Positions 1 through 9,736 are shown, counted from the stretch's first letter. The stretch is DNA of 34,349 bases from Acidimicrobiia bacterium (GCA_030432715.1 JAUIML010000008.1:1-34349), one strand, 5' to 3'. The notes: generated by a model not told the origin, from the letters alone. A program made the numbers and translations.

Positions 1-342
1 GACGACTTCGCGATGGACCCCGACATCTGGGAGGGCAAGGTGTGGCCGGTGCTGGCCCACCGCGTCCCGGCGTTCGAACGCGTGAAGCTCATCAGTCGAT
101 GGGTCGGGCACTACGCCTACAACACCCTCGACCAGAACGTGATCGTCGGGCCCCACCCCGAGGTCGACAACTTCGTGTTCATGAACGGCTTCTCGGGCCA
201 TGGCCTCCAGCAGTCGCCGGCCATGGGGCGAGGGGTCGCGGAGTACCTCACCTACGGCGAGTACCGGTCACTCGACCTGCGGCCGCTCGGCTACCACCGC
301 GTCGTCGCCGACGAGCCGTTCACCGAGACCGCCGTCATCTAG
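1..342 (+). CDS. FAD-dependent oxidoreductase (DAO/FOXRED1-like), C-terminal fragment, truncated at window start
   Basis: Frame 1 is open from base 1; 'VGHYAYNTLDQNVIVGPHPEVDNFVFMNGFSGHGLQQSPAMGRGVAEYL' resembles the C-terminal FAD-binding part of DAO-family oxidoreductases. Confidence 0.75.
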   Translation, partial: DDFAMDPDIWEGKVWPVLAHRVPAFERVKLISRWVGHYAYNTLDQNVIVGPHPEVDNFVFMNGFSGHGLQQSPAMGRGVAEYLTYGEYRSLDLRPLGYHRVVADEPFTETAVI

Positions 343-352
343 GGTCCGCGAC

Positions 353-2011
353 ATGGCCGCGGATCCGACAACGCATCGCACCGGGGGCCGAGCCGTCGTG
401 GAGTCGCTCGTCGCCCACGGGGTGACGACGACGTTCGGGGTCCCGGGTGAGAGCTATCTGGCCGTGCTCGACGCCCTCCACGACACCGACATCCGGGTCG
501 TCACGTGTCGCCAGGAAGGCGGCGCCGCCTACATGGCCGAGGCCTGGGCGAAGCTGACCGGCGCCACCGGCGTGTGCCTCGTCACCCGCGGCCCCGGGGC
601 CACGAACGCGTCGATCGGTATCCACGCCGGCCACCAGGCGTCCACGCCGATGCTCCTGCTCGTCGGCCAGGTCGCCACCCACCAGCAGGGGCGAGAGGCC
701 TTCCAGGAGGTCGACTACGAGCTGATGTTCGCGGGGCTCGCCAAGTGGGCGACCGAGATCCGTACCGCCGACGACGTACCCGCCGCCATGGCCGAGGCGT
801 TCCACCGCGCCCGCTCCGGGCGGCCCGGCCCCGTCGTTGTCGCGCTGCCCGAGGACGTGCTCACCACCGCCACCGACGCGGCGCCGGTCGCGCCGCTCGC
901 CGTCGACGAGCAGCCCCCGACCCACGACGAGATCGACGCCGTCGTGGCCCGGCTCGATGCCGCCGAACGACTCGTGCTGTTGGTCGGGGGCGGCGCCTGG
1001 ACCGACACGGCCCGTCGTGCCCTCGCCGCCTTCGCCGAGCGCAACAACATCCCGGTGGTCTGCGCCTTCCGCTTCCACGATCTCATGGACAACCACAGCC
1101 CGGCCTACGTCGGCGAGGCGGGTGTCGCGATGCCACCAGCGGTCCGCGAAACACTGGCTTCGGCCGACTGTGTGGTTGCCGTCGGCGCGCGGTTCGGGGA
1201 GATGACCACTGCCGGCTGGGATCTCTGGCCCGTCCCCGACCCCGGCGTCACCATGGTCCACATCCATCCCAGCGGCGCCGAACTCGGCAAGGTCTACACC
1301 CCGACCCTCGGCATCGTCGCCCGTCCCGAACCGTTCCTGCGGGCCCTGGGTGACCGATCGCTGCGACCCCGATCGCGCAGCTGGTCCGACGACCGTCGCG
1401 CCGCCTTCCTCGCCTCGCTCGACTGTCCGCCCCAACCCGGCCCGCTCGACATGGGTCGGGTCATGGCCTGGCTACGGGACCACCTCCCCGACGACGCGGT
1501 GCTCACCAACGGGGCCGGCAACTTCACCGTCTGGCCGAACAAGTACTTCCTCTACGGCCACGAGGCGCGCCTGCTCGCCCCGCAGAGCGGCTCGATGGGC
1601 TACGGGCTCCCGGCCGCCGTTGCCGCGAAGATCGCCGACCCCGACCGCACGGTCGTGTGCTTCGCCGGCGATGGCGACGTCCAGATGAACCTCCAGGAGC
1701 TCGGCACCGGGATGCAGGAAAGCGCCCAGCCGATCGTGCTGGTGATCGACAACGGGATGTACGGCACGATCCGGATGCACCAGGAGCGCCACCATCCGGG
1801 CCGCGTGGTCGGAACCGACCTGGTGAACCCCGACTTCGTCACCCTCGCCGGCGCCTACGACCTCCACGCCGAGCGGGTCGAGCGGACCGACGACTTCCCG
1901 GCGGCGTTTGCACGGGCGATGGCGTCGCCCACCGGCGCGCTGCTGCATCTGGTCGTCGATCCAGGGCAACTCACCCCGACCCAGTCGATCGAGCAGGCCC
2001 GAGCGACATAG
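353..2011 (+). CDS. Thiamine-pyrophosphate-dependent enzyme, acetolactate synthase large subunit-like
   Basis: N-terminal 'GVTTTFGVPGESYLAVLDAL' and C-terminal TPP-binding 'GDGDVQMNLQELGTGMQESAQPIVLVIDNGMYGTIR'; ATG at 353 is preferred over the ORF-track start at 200, which overlaps the upstream gene. Confidence 0.85.
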   Translation: MAADPTTHRTGGRAVVESLVAHGVTTTFGVPGESYLAVLDALHDTDIRVVTCRQEGGAAYMAEAWAKLTGATGVCLVTRGPGATNASIGIHAGHQASTPMLLLVGQVATHQQGREAFQEVDYELMFAGLAKWATEIRTADDVPAAMAEAFHRARSGRPGPVVVALPEDVLTTATDAAPVAPLAVDEQPPTHDEIDAVVARLDAAERLVLLVGGGAWTDTARRALAAFAERNNIPVVCAFRFHDLMDNHSPAYVGEAGVAMPPAVRETLASADCVVAVGARFGEMTTAGWDLWPVPDPGVTMVHIHPSGAELGKVYTPTLGIVARPEPFLRALGDRSLRPRSRSWSDDRRAAFLASLDCPPQPGPLDMGRVMAWLRDHLPDDAVLTNGAGNFTVWPNKYFLYGHEARLLAPQSGSMGYGLPAAVAAKIADPDRTVVCFAGDGDVQMNLQELGTGMQESAQPIVLVIDNGMYGTIRMHQERHHPGRVVGTDLVNPDFVTLAGAYDLHAERVERTDDFPAAFARAMASPTGALLHLVVDPGQLTPTQSIEQARAT

Positions 2012-2021
2012 TCGACGGGAA

Positions 2022-2048
2022 GGCGAAGCCCTCTTGTCAGGCTTCGCC
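2022..2048. terminator. Hairpin between convergent TPP-enzyme gene and livF
   Basis: Perfect 9-bp stem GGCGAAGCC / GGCTTCGCC with 9-nt loop; includes the livF stop codon. Confidence 0.55.
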
Positions 2049-2768
2049 GAGGTAGCTGGCCCGCAGGTCGGGGTTGGCCAGGAGGGCGTCGGCGGTGTCG
2101 TCGAGCACGACCCGGCCGGTCTGGAGCACCCAGCCCCGATCGGCGATGGAGAGCGCCATGTTGGCGTTCTGTTCCACCATGAAGATGGCGACGCCCGCTT
2201 GGTGGATCTGCTGGATCAGCTCGAAGTTCGTCTGCACCAACGCGGGCGCGAGGCCCATCGAGGGTTCGTCCATGAGCAGCACACGCGGTCGCGCCATCAG
2301 GGCACGACCCATCGCCACCATCTGCTGCTCACCGCCCGAGAGTGTGCCCGACTTCTGGCCGAGCCGTTCCTTGACCCGGGGGAACATGTCGTAGATCCGC
2401 TCGAGATCGGCCTCGATGCCGTCGCGATCGTTGCGGAGGTAGGCGCCCAGCTCGAGGTTCTCCTTGACCGTCAGCCGCTTGAAGAGCCGTCGGTTCTCGG
2501 GGACCATCGTGACTCCCCGCTCGACGCGGTACGACGTGGGCTTGTCGTTGACCACTTCGCCGTCGAGCACGACCTCGCCCGTCGTCGGAGTGACCATGCC
2601 GAGCAGGGTCTTGAGGGTCGTCGACTTGCCCGACGCGTTGCCGCCGAGAAGGCAGACGAGCTCGCCCGGATAGATGGCGAGATCGACGTCCTTGAGGATG
2701 TGCACCGCGCCGTAGTGGGTGTTGATCCCCCGGAATTCGAGGAGCGGTGTCGCACCGTTGTCCGTCAC
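2037..2768 (-). CDS. livF: Branched-chain amino acid ABC transporter ATP-binding protein LivF
   Basis: Walker A 'GGNASGKST', signature 'LSGGEQQMVAMGRALMARPRVLLMDEPSMGLAP'; start (GTG) overlaps livG stop. Confidence 0.92.
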   Translation of the reverse strand: MTDNGATPLLEFRGINTHYGAVHILKDVDLAIYPGELVCLLGGNASGKSTTLKTLLGMVTPTTGEVVLDGEVVNDKPTSYRVERGVTMVPENRRLFKRLTVKENLELGAYLRNDRDGIEADLERIYDMFPRVKERLGQKSGTLSGGEQQMVAMGRALMARPRVLLMDEPSMGLAPALVQTNFELIQQIHQAGVAIFMVEQNANMALSIADRGWVLQTGRVVLDDTADALLANPDLRASYLGEA

Positions 2769-3559
2769 GAGGCCCCCTCCACCGGTCGACCGAGATAGGC
2801 CTCGATCACTTCGGGGTCGGTCGAGACCTCCTCGAAGGAGCCCTGCGCGATTGTCTCGCCGTGGTCGAGCACGACCACGCGGTCGGAGACGTCGCGCACA
2901 ACGTTCATGTCGTGTTCGATCATGACGATCGTGAACCCCCACTCGCTGCGGAGCTTGCCGATGAGCCCGGTGAGTTCCTCGGACTCCTTCGGGTTCATGC
3001 CGGCCACGGGCTCGTCGAGGAGGATGATGGTCGGCTTCGTGGCCATCGCCCGAGCGATCTCGAGCCGGCGCCGGTTCGCGTAGGAGAGCACCGAAGCCGG
3101 CTGATGGAGTCGGTATCCGATGAGACGCGTTCCGAAGAAGCCGAGCACCTTCTCGGCGTGCGCACGGATCTCCTCTTCTTCACGACGGAAGCCCGGCGTG
3201 TTGAAGAGGGCACCGAAGACGCCCTGCTTGGTGCGGCAGTGCTGGGCGACCATCACGTTCTCGAGGATCGTCATGTTGGCGAAGAGCCGGACGTTCTGAA
3301 ATGTCCGGGCGATGCCACGGGCGGTCACCTGGTTCGGGTCGAAGCCGAGCAGCGACTCGCCCCGGAACACGATGTCGCCGGCGGTGGGAGCCACCATGCC
3401 CGAGATCATGTTGAAGAACGTCGTCTTGCCGGCCCCGTTCGGCCCGATCACCGAGACGATCTCGCCCTCGTCGACGTGGAAGTCGAGGTTCTTCAGGGCG
3501 TCGAGCCCACCGAAGGTGACGCTCAGCGAGTCGATGGTGAGGAGTCGTTCGCCGCTCAT
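2765..3559 (-). CDS. livG: Branched-chain amino acid ABC transporter ATP-binding protein LivG
   Basis: Walker A 'GPNGAGKTT', LivG-type 'ARTFQNVRLFANMTILENVMVAQH', 'LLDEPVAGMNPKE'. Confidence 0.93.
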   Translation of the reverse strand: MSGERLLTIDSLSVTFGGLDALKNLDFHVDEGEIVSVIGPNGAGKTTFFNMISGMVAPTAGDIVFRGESLLGFDPNQVTARGIARTFQNVRLFANMTILENVMVAQHCRTKQGVFGALFNTPGFRREEEEIRAHAEKVLGFFGTRLIGYRLHQPASVLSYANRRRLEIARAMATKPTIILLDEPVAGMNPKESEELTGLIGKLRSEWGFTIVMIEHDMNVVRDVSDRVVVLDHGETIAQGSFEEVSTDPEVIEAYLGRPVEGAS

Positions 3560-5376
3560 GCCGTCGCCCCTCCGGTCGTGTTGCCCTCTTCGTCGGCATC
3601 GACCTGCCCTCGGAGCCAGGCGTCCTGGAGGAACTCCTCCTGGTGCAGTTCACGGCTGCGGCGCACGTTGGGGATCAGTCCCTCGGGCCGCTTGAGCATC
3701 ATCCACACGAGCAGGGCGCCGTAGATCAGCAGCTTGAACTCGGAGAACTCGGCCAGAAGGCCGGGCTGATTGGGCCCGCCGAGCACGCCGATCAGCACCA
3801 CCGCACCCGCGATCACCCCGGCGATGCGGCCCATGCCGCCGACGATCACGACCACGAGGATCACGATCGACACCAGGATCTTGAAGCTCGACTCGAACAC
3901 GCTGCCCACCTTCGCCGCGAAGATCGCACCGGAGAACGAGGCCAGGATGGCGCCCACCACGAACGCCATCAGCTTGACGTTGACGGTGTTGATGCCCATC
4001 GCCTCGGCGACCGATTCGTCCTCCCGGACGGCCATCCAGGCCCGGCCCAACCGGGAGCGTTCGAGCCGCCAGCTCACGTAGATGGCGACGGCACAGAAGA
4101 AGGCCACCAGGTAGAAGACCGCCTGGGGATCGATGCCACGCACTTCCGCGACACCGAAGATCCCGGCCCCCGGGATGCCGGTGATGCCCTGGGCCCCGCC
4201 GGTCAGGCCGCTGGCCCAGTCGGACCGAACCGTGAGACGGATGATCTCACCGAAGCCGAGCGTCACGATGGCCAGATAGTCGCCCCGCATCCGGATCACC
4301 GGCGCACCGATGAACAGACCGGCCAGCGTCGCCATGCCGATCACGACGACCAGGGCGACGAGCCACGGCAACTCGGGCGAGAGTCCCGGCGACTGTGGTG
4401 AGGTCAGGATCGCGGTGGTGTAGCCGCCGACGGCGAAGAAGGCCACGTAGCCGAGGTCGAGGATGCCGGCCAGACCGACGACGATGTTCAGCCCCAGCGC
4501 GAGCAACAGGAACAGCCCGACGTTGGCCAACAGCTCGTTGGTGAGCTTGCCGAGGAACATCGGCAACACGACGACGGCCACACCGGCGAGCACCAGCAGC
4601 GCGGCATTGGCCCTCGTGCGCTCGACCGTCGGCATGGCGTCGTAACGCTGGCGCACGGCCTTCGCCCGGCTGCGTCCGAAGACCACGTACCCCGCGGCGA
4701 CAACGGCGACGGCGATCGCACCCTTGGGTGTGAGTCCGCCCCGGGCCTCGAACAGCCACTCGAACAGCCACTCGAGGCGGAAGCCCTCGGAGATGTCGTC
4801 GAGGGCCGACTCGAGCGCCGACACCAGGAAGACGGCGAGGAGCGCGGTGAGCACGGCCCGCGTCGCCGTGCGAGGCAGTAGGTGGAGCAGGCCGCCGAGG
4901 AGCCCGAGTCCGGTGGAGATGCCCAGCCAGACGAGCATGCCGTAGCCGACCGTCTCGTTGAACGTGAGCAACCCGAGCAGGTTGTCGCCCCAGTTGACGA
5001 GGGGGTCCGAGAGGTCACGGGTGTCGAGACCCCAGATCAGCAGTGCCAGCCCGGCGCCGCCGACGAGGCCGACGATCGCGCCGGCGACCAGTTCGTGGGC
5101 GCCGCGGGCATGGCTGGCCATCCCCTCCAGTACCTTCTCGGCGCTGACGGTGTAGCCCAGCAGCGCGGGGAGCCACAGCAGCGACAGGTAGCCCATGCTG
5201 ATGTAGGGCTCGACCACGATGCGGCTGTCGAGCTTGACCGGCATGCCGATGAGGGAGACGAAGACCAGCACGAGGGCGAGGAGCCCTCCGTAGCGCAACA
5301 GCTTGCGCCAGTTCTGGTCGAGGCCGCCGCGGGCCGGGATCACCTCGTGGGTTCCGGACTCGAGATGGGCGGTCAT
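3556..5376 (-). CDS. livM: Branched-chain amino acid ABC transporter permease LivM with long N-terminal membrane extension
   Basis: C-terminal ~340 aa LivM-type 'LGLNIVVGLAGILDLGYVAFFAVGGYTTAIL ... GMGRIAGVIAGA'; extra hydrophobic N-terminal ~255 aa; ATGA overlaps with neighbours. Confidence 0.9.
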   Translation of the reverse strand: MTAHLESGTHEVIPARGGLDQNWRKLLRYGGLLALVLVFVSLIGMPVKLDSRIVVEPYISMGYLSLLWLPALLGYTVSAEKVLEGMASHARGAHELVAGAIVGLVGGAGLALLIWGLDTRDLSDPLVNWGDNLLGLLTFNETVGYGMLVWLGISTGLGLLGGLLHLLPRTATRAVLTALLAVFLVSALESALDDISEGFRLEWLFEWLFEARGGLTPKGAIAVAVVAAGYVVFGRSRAKAVRQRYDAMPTVERTRANAALLVLAGVAVVVLPMFLGKLTNELLANVGLFLLLALGLNIVVGLAGILDLGYVAFFAVGGYTTAILTSPQSPGLSPELPWLVALVVVIGMATLAGLFIGAPVIRMRGDYLAIVTLGFGEIIRLTVRSDWASGLTGGAQGITGIPGAGIFGVAEVRGIDPQAVFYLVAFFCAVAIYVSWRLERSRLGRAWMAVREDESVAEAMGINTVNVKLMAFVVGAILASFSGAIFAAKVGSVFESSFKILVSIVILVVVIVGGMGRIAGVIAGAVVLIGVLGGPNQPGLLAEFSEFKLLIYGALLVWMMLKRPEGLIPNVRRSRELHQEEFLQDAWLRGQVDADEEGNTTGGATA

Positions 5377-6479
5377 GCGCGATCCTCCGACGAGAGCCGC
5401 TCACCGAAGAGACCGGTGGGCTTGACGAGCAGGACGAAGATCAGCACGAGGAACGCCACCGCGTCCTTCAACTGCGTGTGGCCCGTGACGCCGAGAGGCT
5501 CGAGCACCATCTGCGGGGCCAACGATTCGGAACTGCCGAGCGTGAGCCCGCCCGCCATTGCCCCACCCAGGTTGCCGATACCGCCGACCACGGCCGCACT
5601 GAATGCCTTGATCCCCGGCAGGAAGCCCGTGAACTCGGTAACGGAACCGAAGAGAATGCCCCACAGGATTCCGGCCACACCGGCCATGGCGCCGCCGACC
5701 GCGAACGTCGTCACGATGGTGCGGTCGACGTCGATGCCCATCAGCGAGGCGATCTCCTTGTCCTCGGCGACCGCCCGCATGGCCTTGCCGGTCTTCGTCC
5801 GCTCGACCAGGTACCAGAGTCCGGCCATCGAGACGGCGGCGACCACGAGCACGACGATCTTCTTGCCTTCGATGCCCAGCCACGGGATGTCGTCACGGAG
5901 CCAGTCGGGAAGCTGGGGGTAGCTCTTGGCGCCCGGGCCGAGCAGCAGGGCCGAGGTGTACTGGATGAAGAACGAGACGCCGATGGAGGTGATCAGCGGT
6001 ATCAGCCGGGGAGAACCGCGGAGGGGGCGGTAGGCCACCCGCTCCATCAACACCGCGGTCATCGTCGAGCAGAGCACGGAGACGATGATGGCGATCAGGA
6101 TGGCGAGGACGAAGTTGCTCTCCCAGAGCCCGCCGTCGGCGAGCTTGTTGGAGGTGATCATCCCCGTCATGGCCCCGACCATGAACACCTCGCCGTGTGC
6201 GAAGTTGATGAAGCCGAGCACGCCGTAGACCATCGAGTAGCCCAGGGCGATCAGCCCGTACATGGCACCCTGCGACAGACCCGAGACCACGAGGTCCTTG
6301 ATCGACTCCCACGACAGACGGGAGGCGTCGTCGTTGACCGCACGGGCGAAGAAGTTGTCGGGGTCGATCTGCTGACCGATGAAGGCCAGCAGCCCGACGG
6401 TCACGAGCGCGGTCAGGGAAAACCGAAGGAATGTGAGGAACCAGTCGACACGCGTCCGTGGCGCGTGTCTGACTCGCAT
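5373..6479 (-). CDS. livH: Branched-chain amino acid ABC transporter permease LivH
   Basis: 'GLSQGAMYGLIALGYSMVYGVLGFINFAHGEVFMVGA ... GGIGNLGGAMAGG'; start chosen at internal ATG (MRVRHAPRT), uncertain. Confidence 0.9.
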   Translation of the reverse strand: MRVRHAPRTRVDWFLTFLRFSLTALVTVGLLAFIGQQIDPDNFFARAVNDDASRLSWESIKDLVVSGLSQGAMYGLIALGYSMVYGVLGFINFAHGEVFMVGAMTGMITSNKLADGGLWESNFVLAILIAIIVSVLCSTMTAVLMERVAYRPLRGSPRLIPLITSIGVSFFIQYTSALLLGPGAKSYPQLPDWLRDDIPWLGIEGKKIVVLVVAAVSMAGLWYLVERTKTGKAMRAVAEDKEIASLMGIDVDRTIVTTFAVGGAMAGVAGILWGILFGSVTEFTGFLPGIKAFSAAVVGGIGNLGGAMAGGLTLGSSESLAPQMVLEPLGVTGHTQLKDAVAFLVLIFVLLVKPTGLFGERLSSEDRA

Positions 6480-6565
6480 CGCAGTGGTCAACGATCCCCC
6501 CTGGTCTCCAGAAAGGCCAGAGGCTAACCCATTCCCACCGGTGATGGCACAGGTGGAAAACCGCA

Positions 6566-6599
6566 AAGGGCCCCGCCTCCTCGCGGAGGCGGGGCCCTT
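6566..6599 (-). terminator. Strong hairpin between substrate-binding-protein gene and livH
   Basis: AAGGGCCCCGCCTCC-TCGC-GGAGGCGGGGCCCTT, perfect 15-bp stem with tetraloop. Confidence 0.8.
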
Positions 6600-6613
6600 C
6601 TCGGATCAGATGA

Positions 6614-7915
6614 CTACGCCGGGGCGTACTCGAAGACCACGTTGGCCTTGGAGGCCTCGATGTCGGTCGAGTCGAGATGCTCGACGATGGTGATCTTCTG
6701 TGAACCGCAGTCGCCGAAGGCGTCGCAGTTGATGGTGCCGATGAGGCCGGAGTAGCCCGAGATGCCGTTCAGGTACTCGCGGATGCCGGCCTTGTCGATG
6801 ACGAGGTTGCCGTCGCCGTCGACCTCGCTGGCCGCGTCGATCGCGTCGAGCAGCATCGCGGTGGCGTCGTAGCTGTGACCCCAGAACGCGGCGGAGGGCG
6901 GCTCGCCGACCTTCTCCTCGTAGGCCGCGAGCACCTCGGCAGCGGACTTGCCGGTGGACTCGTTGACGTTCTCACCGAAGCGGGTGTCGGGGCCCGAGAA
7001 GTACATGCCCTCGGACTGCGGCAGCTCCAGGAAGCCGTCGACCAGGAGGCCGTCGGCGGCGAGCAGCTGCGTCTCCTCGAGGCCGCTCACGCCCGACGCC
7101 TGATCGGCGATGAAGTCACCGGCCGGCTGGAAGATCGGGAAGAACAGGGCCTGGGGGCTCGCCGCGGCGACCTCGGTGAGGACGGGCACCATGTCGGTGT
7201 CTTCCTTGTTCACACCGGTGAAACCGACCATCTCGCCACCGAGCTCCTCGTAGGCATCCGAGAACGCCTGAGCGAGACCCTGGGTGTAGGGGTCGCCGTC
7301 GTGGATGGCGGCCGCGGTGGTGAGACCCAGGTCGTTGTACACGAAGTCGGCCATGGCCGCGCCCTGGAAGAGGTCGTTGTGCGCCGTGCGGTAGTAGCCG
7401 GGGGCGTAGCTGATGGCGGCGTTGCCCTGGAGATCCGACGTGAGGTCGGGCGAGGTGTTGGATCCGGAGATCATCACCAGGCCGTTCTCACCGATCAACG
7501 GTGCTGCGGCCGCGGCCGCGCCCGAGCACGAGGTGCCGATGACACCGGCGACCTGCTCGTCGGCGACGATCTGCTGCGCGGCCGCCTGGCCACCCTCGGC
7601 CGAGCAGAGGTCGTCGAGACCCTCGCCCGAGGTGACGTCGAAGCCCTTGATCTGGCCGTAGTCGGCCACGGCGAGCTCGATCGCCGCCTGGTTCGGAATG
7701 CCGAGGAACGACACGTCGCCGGTGATGGCGTTGAGTGAACGGATCTGCACTTCGGTGCCGGCCTCGACCACGATCGTGCCGAGTTCGGTGTCTCCGCCGC
7801 CGTCGCCGCCGCCGTCGCCTGCGTCGCCGTCGTCGTCATCGCCGCATGCGGCGGCGACGAGCGAGAACGAGAGCAGCACGGCAAGCAGCATGAGGAGCTT
7901 GCGTGAAAGCTTCAT
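6614..7915 (-). CDS. Branched-chain amino acid ABC transporter substrate-binding lipoprotein
   Basis: Lipoprotein signal 'LLAVLLSFSLVAAACGDDDDGDAG', periplasmic-binding fold sequence 'VAGVIGTSCSGAAAAAAPLIGENGLVMISGSNTSPDLT'; adjacent to livHMGF. Confidence 0.9.
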   Translation of the reverse strand: MKLSRKLLMLLAVLLSFSLVAAACGDDDDGDAGDGGGDGGGDTELGTIVVEAGTEVQIRSLNAITGDVSFLGIPNQAAIELAVADYGQIKGFDVTSGEGLDDLCSAEGGQAAAQQIVADEQVAGVIGTSCSGAAAAAAPLIGENGLVMISGSNTSPDLTSDLQGNAAISYAPGYYRTAHNDLFQGAAMADFVYNDLGLTTAAAIHDGDPYTQGLAQAFSDAYEELGGEMVGFTGVNKEDTDMVPVLTEVAAASPQALFFPIFQPAGDFIADQASGVSGLEETQLLAADGLLVDGFLELPQSEGMYFSGPDTRFGENVNESTGKSAAEVLAAYEEKVGEPPSAAFWGHSYDATAMLLDAIDAASEVDGDGNLVIDKAGIREYLNGISGYSGLIGTINCDAFGDCGSQKITIVEHLDSTDIEASKANVVFEYAPA

Positions 7916-8065
7916 TGGGTGATTCCCCTCCATTGGGATCGTGCGCGGAAGAGCGGCTCCACGCAGCCGGATTACTTCGGGGAAGTGTAGGTCGGGTGGC
8001 GCCGGAAAGGGGCCGACCCGTCCTCTGACAGTCACGTTCCGTGGCCATTCGGCCACACGTGCCTC

Positions 8066-8743
8066 TCAGGCCGTGCGGGCGAGGATCTCCTCGACCGGGC
8101 CGACCAGGCCCGTGTAGAACGCGCCGAACTCGGCGTAGACGGCCGACGCCGTGTCGTAGCGCATCGTGTAGACGGTGTCCTTCAGATCGTCGAGCTTCAC
8201 CCCGAACAGGGTGACGCCCCACTCCCAGTCGTCGAGACCGGTCGACGCCGTGATGAGCTGGACGATGCGTCCCGCGAACTTCCGACCCGACGTGCCGTGC
8301 TCCATCATGAGCGCCTTGCGGTCGTCGTAGGGCAGCGCGTACCAGTTCTGGTCGACGTTGCGCCGCTTGGTCATCGGATAGAAACACCAGGCGTGCTTCC
8401 CCTCGGGCGGTAGATCGGGATGGAGACGCATGTTGGCCATCTCCTCCGGCAGACCCTGGGCGTACTCGGAGAGCTCGGTGATCGACACGAAGCTGTCGAC
8501 CACCATGAGTCCGGCGGCGACCAGCCCGGTCTGCAGGTCGCGCAGCTTCCACCCGTCGGCGTGCAGGGCCATGAAGCACAGCGATGCCTTGTGGCCGAGT
8601 ACGGCCACGGTCACCACCTGCACCTCATCGGCCTCGGCGGTCTTCACCGCGGCGATGACGGCGGCGTCGTCGGTGTCGGGGGTGCGCTCGCAGAAGAGGT
8701 GGACGACGGCCACGCCCTGCGAAGTGGTCACGGGATCGAGCAT
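8066..8743 (-). CDS. hemQ: Chlorite dismutase-family coproheme decarboxylase (HemQ/ChdC)
   Basis: 'YPMTKRRNVDQNWYALPYDDRKALMMEHGTSGRKF ... STGLDDWEWGVTLF' characteristic of HemQ. Confidence 0.9.
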   Translation of the reverse strand: MLDPVTTSQGVAVVHLFCERTPDTDDAAVIAAVKTAEADEVQVVTVAVLGHKASLCFMALHADGWKLRDLQTGLVAAGLMVVDSFVSITELSEYAQGLPEEMANMRLHPDLPPEGKHAWCFYPMTKRRNVDQNWYALPYDDRKALMMEHGTSGRKFAGRIVQLITASTGLDDWEWGVTLFGVKLDDLKDTVYTMRYDTASAVYAEFGAFYTGLVGPVEEILARTA

Positions 8744-8787
8744 GATCGAAGTCTAGGGAGGCGGTCCGGCAGAGCTAGCGTCGGCCC

Positions 8788-9708
8788 ATGTCCAGAAGCA
8801 CCCACCAGGCGTTGGCCAACGAGCGCAACGCCACGGTCGAGATCTACATCAACGGCGAGTTCTTCCCGAGGGACGAGGCCAGGATCTCGGTCTTCGACAG
8901 TGGCTTCCTCGTGGGCGACGGCATCTGGGAGGGCATCCGGCTGCACCACGGAGTGTTCGCGCACCTCGACCGCCACCTCGATCGGCTCTTCGCCAGCGCC
9001 GCCGCCATCGATCTCGACATCGGCCTCGATCGGGCCGGGATCACGGCCGCCCTGCGCGAGACCGTCGACCGCAACGGGATGGACGACATGGTCCACATCC
9101 GACTCATGGTCACGCGGGGCGACAAGAAGACGCCGTCGCAGCATCCGTCCAACAATGTCGGTGGCCCCAACATCGTGATCATCGCCGAGCACAAGGCCGC
9201 CGATCCCGAGGTGCGCGATCGTGGCATCTCGCTCTTCACCGCCACGGTGCGCCGTCCCCCGCCCGACACGCTCGACCAGAAGCTCAACTGCCATTCGAAG
9301 CTCCACGAGGTCATCGCCCTGATCCAGGCGACCAAGGCCGGTGCCGACGAGGCCCTGATGCTGGACCCGACCGGTGCCGTGGCGACCTGCAACGCCACGA
9401 ATTTTTTCATCGTGCGCAAGGGCGGCCTGTGGACCGCAACCGGTCAGTACAACCTCAACGGCATCACCTCGGCCCTCGTGTGCGAGGTGGCCGAGGCCGC
9501 GGGCATCCCCGTCCACAAGGCGCCGTTCTCGTTGACCGACGTCTACGCGGCCGATGAGGCGTTCGTCACCGGCACGTTCGGCGGATTGACGCCGGTCCAC
9601 ACCATCGACGGTCGCACGATCGGTGACGGGTCGCAGGGTCCGATGACCATCCGCTTGCGCGAACTCTACGAAGCCGAGATCGAGCGGTCGATCTCGGACG
9701 GCTCGTGA
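8788..9708 (+). CDS. Class IV PLP-dependent aminotransferase (branched-chain aminotransferase-like)
   Basis: 'ISVFDSGFLVGDGIWEGIRLHHG', 'LDQKLNCHSKLHEVIALIQATKAGADEALMLDPTGAVATCNATNFFIV' class IV aminotransferase motifs. Confidence 0.9.
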   Translation: MSRSTHQALANERNATVEIYINGEFFPRDEARISVFDSGFLVGDGIWEGIRLHHGVFAHLDRHLDRLFASAAAIDLDIGLDRAGITAALRETVDRNGMDDMVHIRLMVTRGDKKTPSQHPSNNVGGPNIVIIAEHKAADPEVRDRGISLFTATVRRPPPDTLDQKLNCHSKLHEVIALIQATKAGADEALMLDPTGAVATCNATNFFIVRKGGLWTATGQYNLNGITSALVCEVAEAAGIPVHKAPFSLTDVYAADEAFVTGTFGGLTPVHTIDGRTIGDGSQGPMTIRLRELYEAEIERSISDGS

Positions 9709-9736
9709 ACTCGCCGAGCACACTCAGGGTCTGCGC

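Noticed and set aside
335-1435. 366-aa minus-strand ORF opposite the TPP enzyme
   Set aside because: Gly/Asp/Val-rich shadow ORF without recognisable motifs; the plus-strand TPP enzyme is clear.
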